A program made the translations under genes and the position numbers. DNA of 64,000 nt, taken from positions 15,928,003-15,992,002 of the forward strand of contig CM063506.1 of the NCBI GenBank assembly GCA_032207245.1, read 5' to 3'. Shown one piece after another: positions 1 to 54,742 of the stretch (position 1 is the stretch's first letter; every line of letters starts with the position of its first letter). A model generated the notes under the pieces. The model searched no databases, had not been told where the DNA came from, and saw nothing but the letters and a program-made list of their open reading frames with translations. Source of the DNA: Pardosa pseudoannulata. Taxonomy: Eukaryota > Arthropoda > Arachnida > Araneae > Lycosidae.

Positions 1-773
1 ACACAAGGGAAGGAAAGGGAGGGAGATAAGAGAAAGCATTTTCATAGACTCGCAAGTAAAGATTGTACTTTTGTTCGCCATTTGGTCCACTTTTGGTACC
101 TCTCTGATTAGTGTCATAACCCTCCATACATCCACTTGTGCTAAAAAAAGCAAAGTATTGAAATTTATCCTTTTTTTAGTAAGTATATCAAGCATTTAGC
201 CCGGCTGTAGTACCAAAGAAATTTAAAAAAGACTCACATGCACTCACACACATAATATACATATATACTTCAATAATCCCCTTTGACATCAAAATATTAA
301 ATATACCCAACTGGCTAACTGGCCAGAATGATTCAATTAACTCGCTAGCCTTTGCTACTAATACTTTTGAACTCCATTCCCCTTTGAAAAGTAGTCTTCC
401 AGACATACAAAAAAAGTCATTCATAACTTACATCCAAGAGTAGTGTGAAAACTAAAGTATGGCTTTTTCATAGAAAATTAAACAGTCCAATGAAATACAC
501 TAACTACAGACTCTATCAGTTCAGTTGCAGATAAACAGGTTACTAGATATGCCCCTGGTAGAGAAACAGGAAAGTCTTTTCATTAACTTGAAAGAGAAAT
601 ACATAAATGCATGTCAGCATAGGTGGTATAGCCATTACATGCTATGTCATGTTAAAGTGAGTAAGAATTCCCCATTAAGATGCAACAGCTACACAATGAA
701 CTGGTGAGCATCTTATTTAGCCATATTTAGGAAAATATCATTGACCATAACCAGATATTGTATATAGAAAAGT
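1..773 (-). other. PRRC2 3'UTR and beyond
   Basis: AT-rich sequence after the stop codon. I see no convincing AATAAA on the minus strand before the window edge, so the 3' end of the transcript is probably outside. Short open frames here have no recognisable content. Confidence 0.5.
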
Positions 774-42525
<41,752 letters not shown>

Positions 42526-42582
42526 GCTGATCAGAAGAAGTCATTGAGTACAGAGCACTGCACCCAGGGAACGGTCCGCTCC

Positions 42583-45500
42583 CTACAATGATAATATATA
42601 TATAAGTAAATTTACATTTTTTAATACATGTCTTATATTTTAATGGACAATTATTTTACTATCTTTTGTGATAGTCAATAAAAGCAAGGATTGCTTAATA
42701 CATTTAGATGTAAAAAAAAAAGTTATGCTATGGTTAATATAAAAACCTAATTGTCTCTTACAATGTAATACTAATTATATGTACATTCTTAAGTTACTCC
42801 CAGCAAATTTAAGATTTTAAACAAGCTAGCTGCACAGTACTTTAAATATATAACAACCAACATTTATTCATCTTAAATGCTGGACTTTTATTTCCTCTTC
42901 CTGAACAACATTGATCTGATGTATAAGGAAATATTATACAAGATACAACATGCATATTTTAAAATGGTGAATTACAAAAATTTAAGCCTGTAACAAATTA
43001 TTCAGAAACCTACACAACAAAATTAGCTTTTTTTTTAAAAAAAATCTTTTAAGTTTTGTTTAACAATTTTAAAAAATCAACTTAACGTAAACTATGTTTC
43101 AATATAAAGCAAAAGAATCTAGATTTAGTGCATATTCAATTTCAGAGTTATATCTTTCTTTAATGAGAACAATTCTTTACAATCAGTAAATTCTGGTTTA
43201 CTTTCTTGAAAATGTTTTTCATAATTACACTGCTAATAACAGCATATACTTAATGTTTTAGTAAAAAAAAATAATGGAAAATAAGTTAACTCCATATGAC
43301 AGCAGTTGATTAACTAAAATCATAAAAAAAGGCACTTATGAATTTTCCCTTTTTTTCTAATAGGGATTCATACTATCAACCTTTGCCAGTTCTTGTTGAT
43401 CCTACGACTTAAAAAGGTAGATTTAAAATATATAAAAATAATTTAATAAAGTAAAACTATATAACAAGTTTATTTCATATAGATAATGAATATTGAGAGA
43501 TAGGAGGGACTTATATCTTGTTAAGTTCCATAATAAAAATAAAAGTAGATAATATATCAGATAAATAAAAATGCATTTAACGGTGCACACACAACAAACG
43601 AATAAAAAGAAAATTAATTTTCTTCAAATCAAACACTAGTAAAGCAACAATTTTACCATACCTAAAATGACTATGAACAGTCATTTTGTATGCTCTTTAA
43701 AAAATATTCAAAAGCCAAACTTTTTTCCTCATATTTTCTAAAATAAAACTTAAAATATTTGTAAATATTTCCAGTATAATGAAACATTTCGCAAGTGACA
43801 AACTTGTTGATACACCAATAGAAAAAATATTTTAATATTTATAATGACAGAAAACCATTCAAATATTTTGGTCCAACATTATAAACTTTGATTTAACATC
43901 AATTGCAAATACTGCAGATAATAGAAATAGAATACTACGTACAAAGAGATATTTGTTCAGCTGTCAAAATGACTGCAATTAGCCTTTCTAGAATTACAAT
44001 TTTTAGCTCTTAATGATACAAGGTTTAGTAAAAAAAACCTTCATATAAATAAAGTGAATGAAGAAACAGGACACCAAAAATAAAGAAAACATGAAAATTT
44101 TAAATTTATTTGAAATCAAAAGAAGCCACTTGTACCTTTCTAATATTAAGTGCTTAAAGCCATAGGTATTTTTCTAATTTTTCTACTTAAACACTTTCAA
44201 AATCCATTTACTTCATTACAAAACCACTAAGATTAGACTATCACACATGCTCTTGGTATTAAGTTACAAAATTACCATCTTTAATGGAAAACTTTTCTTT
44301 GGATGTCCAGACAATAATAAAGCACTACATGATTTATGAATGTAACAAAAACAAATTCCTTCTGGATTCATGAAAGAAAAAAACAATCCTCATGTCTGTA
44401 AAATAAGTTCAACAAAAGTTTTACCAAAATTGATCAAATCACTAAATTTTTATTAGAAAACTTATTCTGTATTTAATTTCTCATTTCAGAAAGTACATGT
44501 TGATTAAAAGTATTAGAAACAAAATTTGATAGCAGATAATGTTCTCAAGTAACAAATAAGTCAACAGTAAATGTTTTCAGACTAAAATCAGACTTAAATA
44601 CACACATACAACAAAATAGGGCCATCAGATACCGATACTAGAAATTCTAGAAAGCTTTAAACAAAGTTGAGTAAAATGGCTGTAAAAAGATTTACAATCG
44701 TTAACGATGATTTCAGATTATTTTGCATTGTAATCCTCTAAAAAGAGATAAAATGTAAGAAATTGCCTAAAAATACTTCTAATACGTTACCCTGTTAATA
44801 AAGCAAATGTAATAAGTCATGAATTTATACATGTTTTAAGTCAATGTGCATATGTGTATTTACACACCCACATGTAAAAAAAAAAGTAATGTGTACATAC
44901 ACACATATATATGTATACATACACAAAGAGAGAAGCAGGAGCTGGAAGAGCAACAAAAATTATTTTTCTTTCAACTGGTAACAAAGTATATGGCCAAATC
45001 AGTAAAACTTGAAATAGTGAACACTTAATAATCCATAATTTAAAATATTATTTCCCAAAGTTTTCAAGGAAGCTGAATTATGAGTAAAGGAATTTGAAGA
45101 TAAACAAATTACACAATAACAATATACATAATAGACTTGCATTAAATTCATTAAAAGAAAGAAGCAAGAATATCAGTATCAATTTTAACCAAATCAGTAT
45201 AATATGCAATACACGATATGAAACAAAAGAACACCCTATATCATAGTTGAAAATATAAATTGAATTTACATGTTAAATGATGATTTATCATACTAAATAA
45301 CTTGTCTTTGAAACCCAAAAGCAAAATGCAATTTTCTAAATAAGATTATAACAACAAAATAACTGCAAAACCTAGATAAGTATGCAAGTGATACGCGATA
45401 AATTATACATAACCTTAGTCACTTAGCACTTGATAATTCGAGCCTAGTTTAAAAAAAAAAAAAATGGGCGGATGAGAATTAATTTGATTATTTACGTGAA

Positions 45501-46025
45501 TTTGCTGTATATATATACCAAAGTACACAATACATATATGTATATAAAAAGAAAATGTTTAAAATAGAATATAAGCACATCACATAAGTGAAATAAGCCT
45601 AAAATTGCATTGAGATTAATAAACACAATGCACTACCTATTACTACTTACTATATACTTTAAAAAGATTATGGAAAACTTATTAGATACGAAGCTTAACA
45701 AAGAGAAATCATTTCACACAAATGCTAGCCAATTTTTATAAAAAAATACAAAAAAGATTATGTTAAAAGAAATTTGGAAGTCAACGATATTGCGTCGTTC
45801 AATACAGACAAAACAAAGAAACTTGCATCAATATCACATATCTTAGAGGTAAAATTTTTACAGGATATAAACTAAAATATAAATTTTACTCGCTAAGATT
45901 ATTTAAAACAATATTTTTTTAACATAAGGCATCATAATAATAAAAATATTGAGCAGCAAATATAGGACCGCAACAATAGCAGTATTAATGTTAATAGATA
46001 CTTCAGACAAAAAATAAGCATTTAC
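42583..46025 (-). other. PRRC2 intron 1
   Basis: A 3.4-kb AT-rich intron with no feature recognised. Confidence 0.6.
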
Positions 46026-46180
46026 CTCGGTCCGTCCAAATGGGTTATTTAATAAATTAAGAACGGTAATATGCGATGTATGGAACAAGGGATGGATGGC
46101 GGAAGATTATGACAGCTAGTTCAAAAAGGTCCAATTTTCCAAGGACCTTTCCAAAATGGCGAACAACAACACTCTTTTCT
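46026..46180 (-). other. PRRC2: Probable non-coding first exon of PRRC2
   Basis: A strong donor (CCGAG/GTAAATGC) at 46026/46025 lies just downstream of a promoter-like segment and has no coding exon before it. The upstream boundary is only a guess, between about 46.08 and 46.2 kb. This would place the first intron at 42583-46025. Confidence 0.5.
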
Positions 46181-46260
46181 CCCGTAAGCGTTTAATAACC
46201 TGAAAGCTGACGTCATGGGAAGCGCCCTTCCCATAGGCCCTTGAAAACGTCAACCACGAC
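46085..46260. promoter_or_regulatory. Promoter-like segment with CRE and YY1/ETS-like sites
   Basis: Against an AT-rich background this stretch is enriched in CpG. It holds a perfect palindromic CRE (TGACGTCA, 46208-46215), a YY1-like AAAATGGCG (46153-46161) and a GATGGCGGAAG (46095-46105) that combines YY1-like and ETS-like cores. It lies immediately upstream of the PRRC2 first-exon donor. The YY1-like sites read on the plus strand, so weak antisense transcription is possible. Confidence 0.55.
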
Positions 46261-47129
46261 ACAGAGTTCTCCGCAAATCCTCTGGATTGTGGAATCGTCT
46301 ACTACCAAATTTTGAAACTGTTTATAGAAATAATCAGTTTTTAAAGAAAATGAGAAGCTTTCATTAGAATGGAATACAAATAGTTTTATTTCCACACACA
46401 ATCTGAAATGATGAAATACCTTGTTTCAAAAAAATCAGAGCTAGCACTCAAGTAATTTAAATCCTTACATTTTACAATAAAAATGACCTCGTGAGAGTAA
46501 TAACTGAAGATTGCCAGACATATTTTTGCATAATTGAGTAAATATAACTTAGAATTATTACGAAATATATATTTGGGAAACATGAAGATATATTTTTGAC
46601 CCGTAAAACACAATGAAAGTAAGTGTCACATCTACAGCTTAGTGGCATGTTAAATATTTTCTAAACAGTATCGTGCAAAACTTAGAGAGGTTATAAATAT
46701 TCGAATGAATAATATTCTGTATTCACATCTAAAGTACAGTGAAAATCAATGCATTTCAAAACTTCATTTTGGCATAAAATAAAAGGGAGGGGAGAAATTG
46801 AATGTATATAACACCTTTTATTCTCGGCCGATTTGTTCCTTTTAGGAATCATTAGTTCCTTTATTGCATAGATGTTTCCGATCTTTTTGAGAAAATATTT
46901 CATGTAGAAAAAGAGCAAAAAGAAGAAATTTTAAATATTCAGTATACTGGCCGTATCAAAATCTGAGTGTTAATTATTTCTATATACTCACTTTCGTTTA
47001 CACTAGATGGCAACATGATCGCAGTACTGGTATGAGTTTCCATTATCTAAACTTTAAAAACGGTTTGATAAAACTAATGGTATTAAATACATTTCACCAA
47101 CCCTCAAAAGAATGTGACCGAAGTGAGAA

Positions 47130-47132
<3 letters not shown>

Positions 47133-47161
<29 letters not shown>
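47133..47161. repeat. Poly-A run
   Basis: About 29 A in intergenic DNA; no retroposon body recognised next to it. Confidence 0.9.
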
Positions 47162-47999
47162 CAGAATACTTAACCATTAAATAAAAACATTATTAAAATC
47201 AATGGCGAAATAGTTGCTGCAAGTGGAATTTTAAAAAATTGCAATTACACACTATTGAGTATAGAACAGATTTACGTAATCCGGAAAAATAGTTGAATGT
47301 CAGAAAAACTGATGAAAACTGTATGCAATAGACATTTCTGTCTTGGAAAAGATGCAATTCAGTTGATGGAAGGGATTCAACATGTTTGCTCAATCTTTCA
47401 TCGGTTGTAGCTTAAATAAGGTTTGCCTTTGTCTTACCATACGGGAAGCAGAACTAATTTACAATCTGCTACAAAATAATTATGCTACGTTTTAATTAAG
47501 TTTGCTTGGCAAATAATATGGCAAAATCCTCTTAAGATTGAAAAATGTATAAATCCTATGAATATCCTACATATTAAATAGAATCATAGTATTCTTTGTA
47601 ATTTTCAATTAATAATCAAATCTCAAAAAATAATACTTTTATTATCTCGAACTTAGTCATAAGATTTTGAGAAATGAATTTCCCCTCCCCATTTTAAATT
47701 ACATATAGAATGTGTGAAACGCTATGCTGCCTATGCTGCTCATATGACAGCCTTATCAATAATCAGTCCACTCTGAAAAGTTAAATTTTTTTTAAATTCT
47801 AATGCTTTTAATTATAAAGTTTTCATTTCATTATAGTAATATGAAAAACAAAAAGACGCACCTTTCAGTTTTACTTTGCTATCACGTTTATAAGAAAGGA
47901 GGAGAGAATGGTATTTATAAAGATTTTACTATGTATAAACTCAATGACTTATTTAGAAAACAGAGGGTATTATGATGAACCTTTCCAGAAAATAAATAA

Positions 48000-48601
48000 T
48001 TAAAAATAATCATCACTTAAAAAAACACTGATAAGATCAACATTACTCCGTCTGATTTCTGACAGAACATTTTCTTCAGACATTAGAGGTATGTAAATGC
48101 AAAATACACATAATGGTAAACAAAATACATTTGGATAAATATTCGATAACACGTTTGAAAGACATCTAATGATTTGATTTGAGAATTCTTCAGTACAGTA
48201 ATTATGAAAATTTTGACACCAAGCTAACTCTGCTATAATAGTTTTCCTTACTATATCTGATCTGCAGAACTTATACAATTGGTCAAATAGGATGAAGTCG
48301 TTATCAAATTCTTTTCAATTTAATAATAAGGCAGATATAAAGAATATAAAATATTTCGTGCAATTGAGTTATTACATTGTCTAAAAAATGTGATGAAAAC
48401 TGTAATTTTATAACAATCTTCTACTTGTTTAGTCTTATACTTGGGCTTATTTCTCTGTCGTATAATTTCTTGGATTATTTCATTTTGAAATACATTACTT
48501 ATAATTCCATTTCCTTCGGCATATTGAACAGAATGAGCTGCCCAAATTTCTCGAGCAGTTTTACTTGTACAATTTTTGCCAAAAGCTACAAAACGAAGCA
48601 A
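48000..48601 (-). other. Two adjacent unidentified open frames
   Basis: Minus-strand frames at 48601-48320 (93 codons) and from just above 48278 down to 48000 (92 codons from its ATG, open a further 13 codons upstream) lie in different frames. The second reads YKFCRSDIVRKTIIAELAWC and later SEENVLSEIRRSNVDLISVF, with plausible helical composition. I do not recognise either; they may be remnants of a gene or TE, or chance in AT-rich DNA. Confidence 0.2.
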
Positions 48602-49014
48602 ATTAATATTATTGACTGAAGCAGTTTGGATAAAGGTAATTTATAAGAAAAATATTTTTCAATTATTAACAAAGAACTTAAAACTCTTAGTGCCAAATAG
48701 TATATAGTTTATATATTTTAAAGGTACCTTGGTTCTCATGAAATAAATTCGGTAGAAAAAAACATCCTCTTTAAGTATAAATTTCCCCATATTAAGCTTA
48801 TTAAAAACTTAAAAGACGTTATTTACGAAATTAAGTTATTTTACTTCTAAAATTGTTTATACTTTAAAATTCCATAAGAAAATTTTGAAATTGTTTGACA
48901 TGAAATCTAATATCAATTATAATATATGAATTTAATTTGGGATCTTCAATTACCCATACCAAATGTTTTGAGCGATTTATTTAATTAAAAAAAGAAAAAG
49001 AAGACAAATATTAT

Positions 49015-49420
49015 CCAGTTTGTTCGTAAAATTGGTGCTGTGCATGCACAATTAGGAGCTTCATATGACATAGTTCGAAAGGGATTTAAGAAAATTAAGT
49101 GAGGAAATTTCACTCAAGGTAGAACCTGTTCTGTATAACCATCATCTGTAAACAAAAACCTGTTAAAGAAATGTATCGCTAGAAGTCTCAGGTCTCTAAC
49201 ACCTGAAGGAAGGCTGAATTATCAAAGAATAAATGCTTTTTATATGGTGGGCTTACCAAGGAATCGTTCTTATGACTGCTACCACCGAATCAGGCAATTA
49301 GTTCAGAAATATACTGTATCGAAATGATAGATTAGAAAGCATAAATCAAAGTAAACCATCCAGAATTAACCAATCGTTGAAGTGTTGTATTCCATCATAC
49401 CAGTGCTAAAACCCACATAC
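49015..49420 (+). mobile_element. Probable mariner-family relic
   Basis: At about 49240-49400, with frameshifts and stops, WWAYQGIVLMT, then NDRLESINQSKPSRINQ, and a VLYSIIP in place of VxFHxDNAxPH match the order of mariner transposase motifs. The similarity is weak and no TIR was found. It abuts the Tc1 element, which may have inserted into it. Confidence 0.35.
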
Positions 49421-49429
49421 ACTGTCTAC

Positions 49430-50644
49430 CAATAAGTATCTGGACACTTTTACAAATGACGATATCTGCGGTCCTGAGGTACGTCACGGCCTCCGCCGGT
49501 ATGCATCGTGTAAGAAACAGCATCGGCATTAGTCGCATGCAAGATGCCGTTCAGTTCGGAGCTCTCTGATTTCGAGAAAGGTATAATTATCGAGTATCAC
49601 AAATGTAGCCGATCCTTAAGGAAGATATCTAGCGATCTTAAGTACCCAAAATCGACAGTGGCCTATGTGATTAAGAAGAGGAAGGTGAGCGGTGATTGTC
49701 GGAATGTGCCCCGAGTCGGCAGACCAACGAAACTGGGAGATAGAGAGCGACGAGTGCTGTCCAGAGACATTCGGAAGAACCACACCCAACCGATGGCCCT
49801 CATCCGCGAGAAGTTTCAACAGGCATCCGGGAGTATTGTTTTAATTAATACCATTTGTAAGGAAGCACATCTGCTTGGTTTTCGTTTTCCTCGTCGTGCT
49901 GCTGCCCATAAGCCTTTGATCACAAAGTCCAACCGCGCTGCTCGGTTAATGTGATGCAAAGCACATCGAAATTGGACCGTAGATCAGTGGAAACGGGTTC
50001 TTTGGAGCGACAAATCAAGGTTCACCCTTTACCGTTCGGATGGCTGGGTCTAGGTCTGGCGTCTGCCTGGAGAACATCTCCTGCCAGAATGCATTGTGCC
50101 AACAGTCAAGTTCGGCGGAGGTGGAATTATGATCTGGAGGTGTTTCTCCTGGTATGGACTGGGACCCTTGGTTCCCATTCATGGTAAGCTCAAAGCCGAT
50201 ACCTACTGCACTATTTTGGATGACAATGTACTTCCTACGTTCTGGCAGTTTTACGGGTTGGACCCCTGTTACTTTCAGGACGACAATGCCAGTTGTCATG
50301 TTTCGAAGTTAACCAAGGCTTGGTATGGTGCCAATGCAGTTCATCGAATGGACTGGCCTGCCCAGAGCCCAGACCTGAACCCTATCGAGAACTTCTGGGA
50401 CTAGTTGGATCTCCGAATTAAGAGGTGCACTACCTGCCCAAAATCGGTGAAGGAACTTGTATGTCTACTCCAAGCACAGTGGAAAACAATACCACTAGCT
50501 GTAATACAAATACTTGTGGAAAGTGTGCCCCAGAGGGTTCACACTGTAATTGCCTCTCGAGGAGGCTCTACTAACTATTGATTTTGAATAAAGTTAGTTT
50601 TTCTTTTCTATCACAGGCACCCAAATACTTATTGGTAGACGGTG
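49430..50644 (+). mobile_element. Tc1-like DNA transposon, full length with TIRs and TA target duplication
   Basis: A 1,215-bp element flanked by TA (49428-49429 and 50645-50646). The ends are inverted: CACTGTCTACCAATAAGTAT at the left and the complement of CACCGTCTACCAATAAGTAT at the right. It contains a single transposase-sized frame. Its GC content is well above the surrounding AT-rich DNA. Confidence 0.95.
49544..50581 (+). pseudogene. Tc1 transposase, 345 codons, broken by three in-frame stops
   Basis: One uninterrupted frame from ATG 49544 to TGA 50579-50581 except for stops at 49952 (TGA), 50051 (TAG) and 50402 (TAG); there is no frameshift. The N-terminus has the helix-turn-helix DNA-binding region (LRKISSDLKYPKSTVAYVIK) and GRPTK. 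The catalytic DDE residues remain: [16 protein letters not shown] and [12 protein letters not shown] (DD34E spacing). Without the stops it would be a normal-length transposase, so it is a young, inactive copy. Confidence 0.93.
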
Positions 50645-50999
50645 TATATGTAAATACTATTTAAATGCGAATGTGAGCAAATATATCTATATATGTACTT
50701 ATATGAAGCTATCATCACTTGAAATCTTTAACACTGAATTTATTTATCCTATTTAAACTCTAGAATTACAATTAGTTTAAAAGAAATTAAGTAAAATTGT
50801 AAAAATAACGTCTGGTGTCCTATATTAACCGTAATTACAACTATCAGTCATGATCTATAATTTTTTATTTTGATACAGTCTGTCTTCAACATGTCCCAGC
50901 ATTAAAGCCACTTTCTTTTATAAGTATATGAGAAAGTTGAGGGTGCATACCTGGAGTTTTTTAATTGTAGGTTTGGTTATGGTACTACTCTATGGTAAT

Positions 51000-51175
51000 T
51001 TCTTTGCAACACAAGGGCTAATTAGATGGCTGATATTTCATAGACCATAACTTAAACAGCAAAGAAGCTGAACAGTAGGGCTGATCTTTGGTATCATGGT
51101 CATGGATTTGAATCCCACTGCTGGACTGGATATTCGTCACTTGAATCGGCTTTAATAAACATTACACACCATTCT
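51000..51175. repeat. Dispersed ACAAGGG-family repeat, copy 4, with tRNA-like box B
   Basis: AACACAAGGGCTAATTAGAT followed by a tRNA-like GGATTTGAATCCC (about 51106), suggesting a tRNA-derived SINE. It lies between PRRC2 and TMCO1. Confidence 0.5.
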
Positions 51176-52489
51176 CATTAGACCTCTTGTAGTAAAATAA
51201 TAACTTGTGGTGCTCTAAACCAAAATGCTATGAGCTTCTCTGTCAGTAGTGAGAATCGGTGATTGGGTTGTCGCCATATATTTGGTTATGTAGTAATGTC
51301 TGTTCAAGAAATATATCAGCTTTAACAAATACGTTGATTTGCCACAATTGCTAAAACCTTCCAAACTATGTATTTAACACAGTTGTATTTCAAATACGAT
51401 ATATTGGGCAACGCAACACCTAGACACTTCATAATTATTTGTGCAAATGTCAGGCTCTGGACACTAAGTAATTAAGTATCCTATTTATTGTTCCCTTAAA
51501 TTTCGACATAACACACGAAAACTGAAACCAAAAGAAATTAATCACTAGCCCAAATATTTGTTTCTCATTGATAACCTAGTTTTTTTTAATACGTAAACTT
51601 CAGTTAAAATGTTTCCAGAGCTGACCAAATTTCCCCTAAATTTTATTGCACATATTTTGCATCTTTGAATTAATAAACCAAACAATTTACTACTCAATCA
51701 TATACTGAGTAATTATTTGATCAACAGAGTGAAATGTTTCTTCAGACAGTGTTTCATAATGAATTTTAATATAAATAGCAGGATCTCCCATCCCACCACA
51801 AAATTCATAGTTTTAATATATATATAAAACTTTGCAATGCATTTTAGGGAGTCACTTAACAAACAAAATTTTATACACCTCCTAAATTTTTACATTCTGC
51901 CTTGTTAATCATTAGTTTCTTTTCAATTTCCTGATGGGAAACAACCTTTTCTGTATGACACACCTTTAATGCAGAAACTGATAAAATTTAAGTATTTTAA
52001 CAAAGAAGAAAGAGAGAAAAAGTATTCAAGAAAGTATATAAAATTCAAGCATTTTTTTTCACTTTGTGAATTTTAAGAACCATGATGTAATGATGTATGC
52101 ATAATATAATCAATTTTTTTTATAATATATTAGTTTCTTTTCATTTCCTAATTGAACTTAATTATGCTTAATCCGTTTCTTTCTTTTTCACTTAGTTGGA
52201 AAGTGATACTTACCACGGACCAAATAGATAACTTTTTTTATGTATTTTTCAAAGCATTCATGGATCTACAGATATTTTTAAACAGGTGACCAAAGTCCTT
52301 TATCCCTTTTCTGGTGAAAACAATAACTCCACTCAAAAGCACACATAAAAATTAAAAACAAAATAATGTATTTCTAGTGTCACAAATTTAAAATAAGCTT
52401 GATTGAACTTTAATATGAGGTTTTTCTAACTGAAGATTCATATATTCTTTTTTAAATATCTCTCAGACCATAGCCTTAGATGAAAATTT

Positions 52490-52590
52490 TAACATCTGTG
52501 GCTGCTCAGTTGGTAAAGGCAGCAATCTCATAACCAGACAGTAACAGAATCATGGTTCTAGATGGCCAAAGATCTGTTATATTCATTAAC
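52490..52590 (+). repeat. tRNA-derived SINE fragment
   Basis: GGCTGCTCAGTTGGTAAAGG resembles the tRNA D-arm/box A, with GGTTCTAGAT as a degenerate box B about 45 nt later. It does not fold as a tRNA. Confidence 0.5.
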
Positions 52591-52904
52591 GGGGGTTGGG
52601 GCATATAAAATAGGCCTAAAATTTCTATTAAATATGTTTTGTTTTTTCAATATCTTGATTTGAAATATATAAGCACACTTTATTTTTTAAGAATTTATTG
52701 CCTGGCTGAAAATAAGGAATGTCCTCTAAGTTCTCAAATGATAGCTCTGAAGGCAACAATCTAAGCCTAGGGGGTCTACTGATTCAAAATTATGAGAACC
52801 CCTTTAGAGGTTTAGTCAGTCTTTAGTCCCTTGGTTCCTTGCTCAAAGTGAAGCTGCATATCACCCTTAGCTATGAACCAGTTTAATATTGAGACAGGGT
52901 CTAT

Positions 52905-53290
52905 TGGGCCTAGTGTAGGAATATGCAATTTCTGCAGTGCATGTGTCAGACAAAACAACACATTGTGTGCAGGTACATTATGCAGCAGAATTGTACTGGG
53001 AGTAGGTGTTTTGCATGTAAATTTAGTTATTCAGTTAAATCTCAATAGATAAAAAATTATTTAATCTTACATCAGTTGCATCGACTGATGTAAAAACTAG
53101 TTTTTGTCTAAATTTTTCCAAAATCTATGTAGTAGACAAGAACATTCGGCTTCGTTTTCCTGTATATACCATTATTTTTGTACTTGCAAACAACTATGTT
53201 GTGACACTAACCCATACTAATACGTGACCTGCACTCAAGTATCAATCGTCAGAAAACATACTAGTACCTGTCCTGCATACAATGTGTTAA
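52905..53290. repeat. Dispersed repeat R, intergenic copy
   Basis: Same block order as the copy at 6.6-7.06 kb, including the near-identical CATTCGGCTTCGTTTTCCTG followed by TATATACCATTATTTTTGT. Here it extends into tandem-like phrases around CATACTA / ACCTGC. Confidence 0.75.
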
Positions 53291-54649
53291 TAAGGTGACA
53301 CTGTTTTAACACTGTGTCTTTGAGAGAAGACAGTGCTGTATTAAAACACAAATTTATGTAGATTTTTTTTAATAAATAGAGGGCACAAGATTAATGTACA
53401 AATTAATTACAAGCAATGAATACATAAAACAAAATACTTTTAGATAAATTCCTCTTAAATTCAGGATACTGTTTTTTCCTGCATGCATTGCAGATTCCAT
53501 ACAGAAAATGAGTGAAACTGTGATTTTTTGATACATCCCACAAAGCCAGAGGGATGTTGCAGCTCTGCAGAGCTCATAAATGAGCTGACATTGACAATAA
53601 TAAAAATTTTCTCTTGAAAATAGAACACTAGTAAAATTTGTAGACACATTCAGTCAGTAAATAGAAAAATTTCTCAATGGATGAAATTTTTTTACCAATA
53701 TCTATTAAATATAAGTTCTTTTCTTTCAATATCTTGATTTAGGATATATAGGCACACTTTATTCTTTAAGAGTTTATTGTCTGACTGAAAATATGAAATT
53801 ATTATATGAAAAATACAGTGCACAAGACTACTTTAAAATACTGTGAGTTTATTGGTATTCTTTTGGATTTACACAATCTTGAATATCTTACATGAAAAAA
53901 TATTTCATCTAATACTTTTACAAGGTTAAAAATAAAAAAAAAATACAAAAAATTTTAGAAAGATGTATTTTACTATCAGATTAAAAAATGTTGCTTACTA
54001 TAGTGTTTTTACAAAAAACAATATACTTTAAGCTTATAATAAAATCCTAAACCAACCAGTAAGTGAATAAAGTTCCTTGCTTACCAAACACAATTATAAA
54101 TGAAAAAAAGGATTGTCCATATCTTAGTAAGTGTTGTTATTAATAATATCTGAAAATTTCTTTCAAAGTAGATGAACAGGAAGAACAACCATATACTAGT
54201 GATTTTAAACCAGCATAATAACTGCTTAATTACAGCCATGGAAACAATCCTAAGCTTCAGATAATACAGGAAGTTAAAATTACTCTTCAGATATAAAAAA
54301 AAGAAAGAAAGAAACTAATCTGTAGAATGATTAGCTAAACAATTTTTATATTATAATTTATGAAGTAGTAGTTGAAATAAATAACATAGAATGGGAATAG
54401 ATAATCATATTGAACACAGTTTTCAAATTTGCATAGTTATTTTTCACATAGTATTCACATAAATATTGAAAAAGAAATATAAGGATTTATTAACTGTAAT
54501 TTGACTTAATAATTTAATGCAGCATACTGTAACAAATAAATTTAAATATTTTTAGGCAAAGTATAAATCTTTCAATAAATAAAAAACAAACAATGAAGCA
54601 TGAATGATTACTCTACATTTGAATAAATAATTTATTAATATATTTTTTT

Positions 54650-54742
54650 TTATTTCATGGGCTGAGCAGCAGGTGTGAATATGTTTCCACTTTGTTTATT
54701 TGCAGTTCGGGAAGGAGCAAATCCTAGTAACTTTTGAATATT
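54650..54742 (-). CDS. TMCO1: TMCO1 last coding exon
   Basis: Encodes NIQKLLGFAPSRTANKQSG and a short C-terminal tail ending PMK and TAA (54652-54650). An AATAAA on the minus strand (54636-54631) follows the stop after only 13 nt, so the true poly(A) signal may be further on. Confidence 0.94.
   Translation of the reverse strand, partial: NIQKLLGFAPSRTANKQSGNIFTPAAQPMK

Larger units (their letters stand above)
46270..48950. other. Intergenic region upstream of PRRC2
   Basis: AT-rich. Apart from the poly-A run and two unidentified open frames at 48.0-48.6 kb I see nothing recognisable. Confidence 0.5.
50650..54600. other. Intergenic region between the Tc1 element and TMCO1
   Basis: Holds repeats (51.0 kb, 52.5 kb, 52.9-53.3 kb) and otherwise AT-rich sequence. 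The open frames at 53.37-53.65 kb have no recognisable content. Confidence 0.5.

Noticed and set aside
50015..50299. Minus-strand open frame inside the Tc1 element
   Set aside because: Antisense shadow of the transposase.
52490..52590. Possible tRNA gene
   Set aside because: Box A-like start but no acceptor stem or anticodon arm; better read as a SINE fragment.
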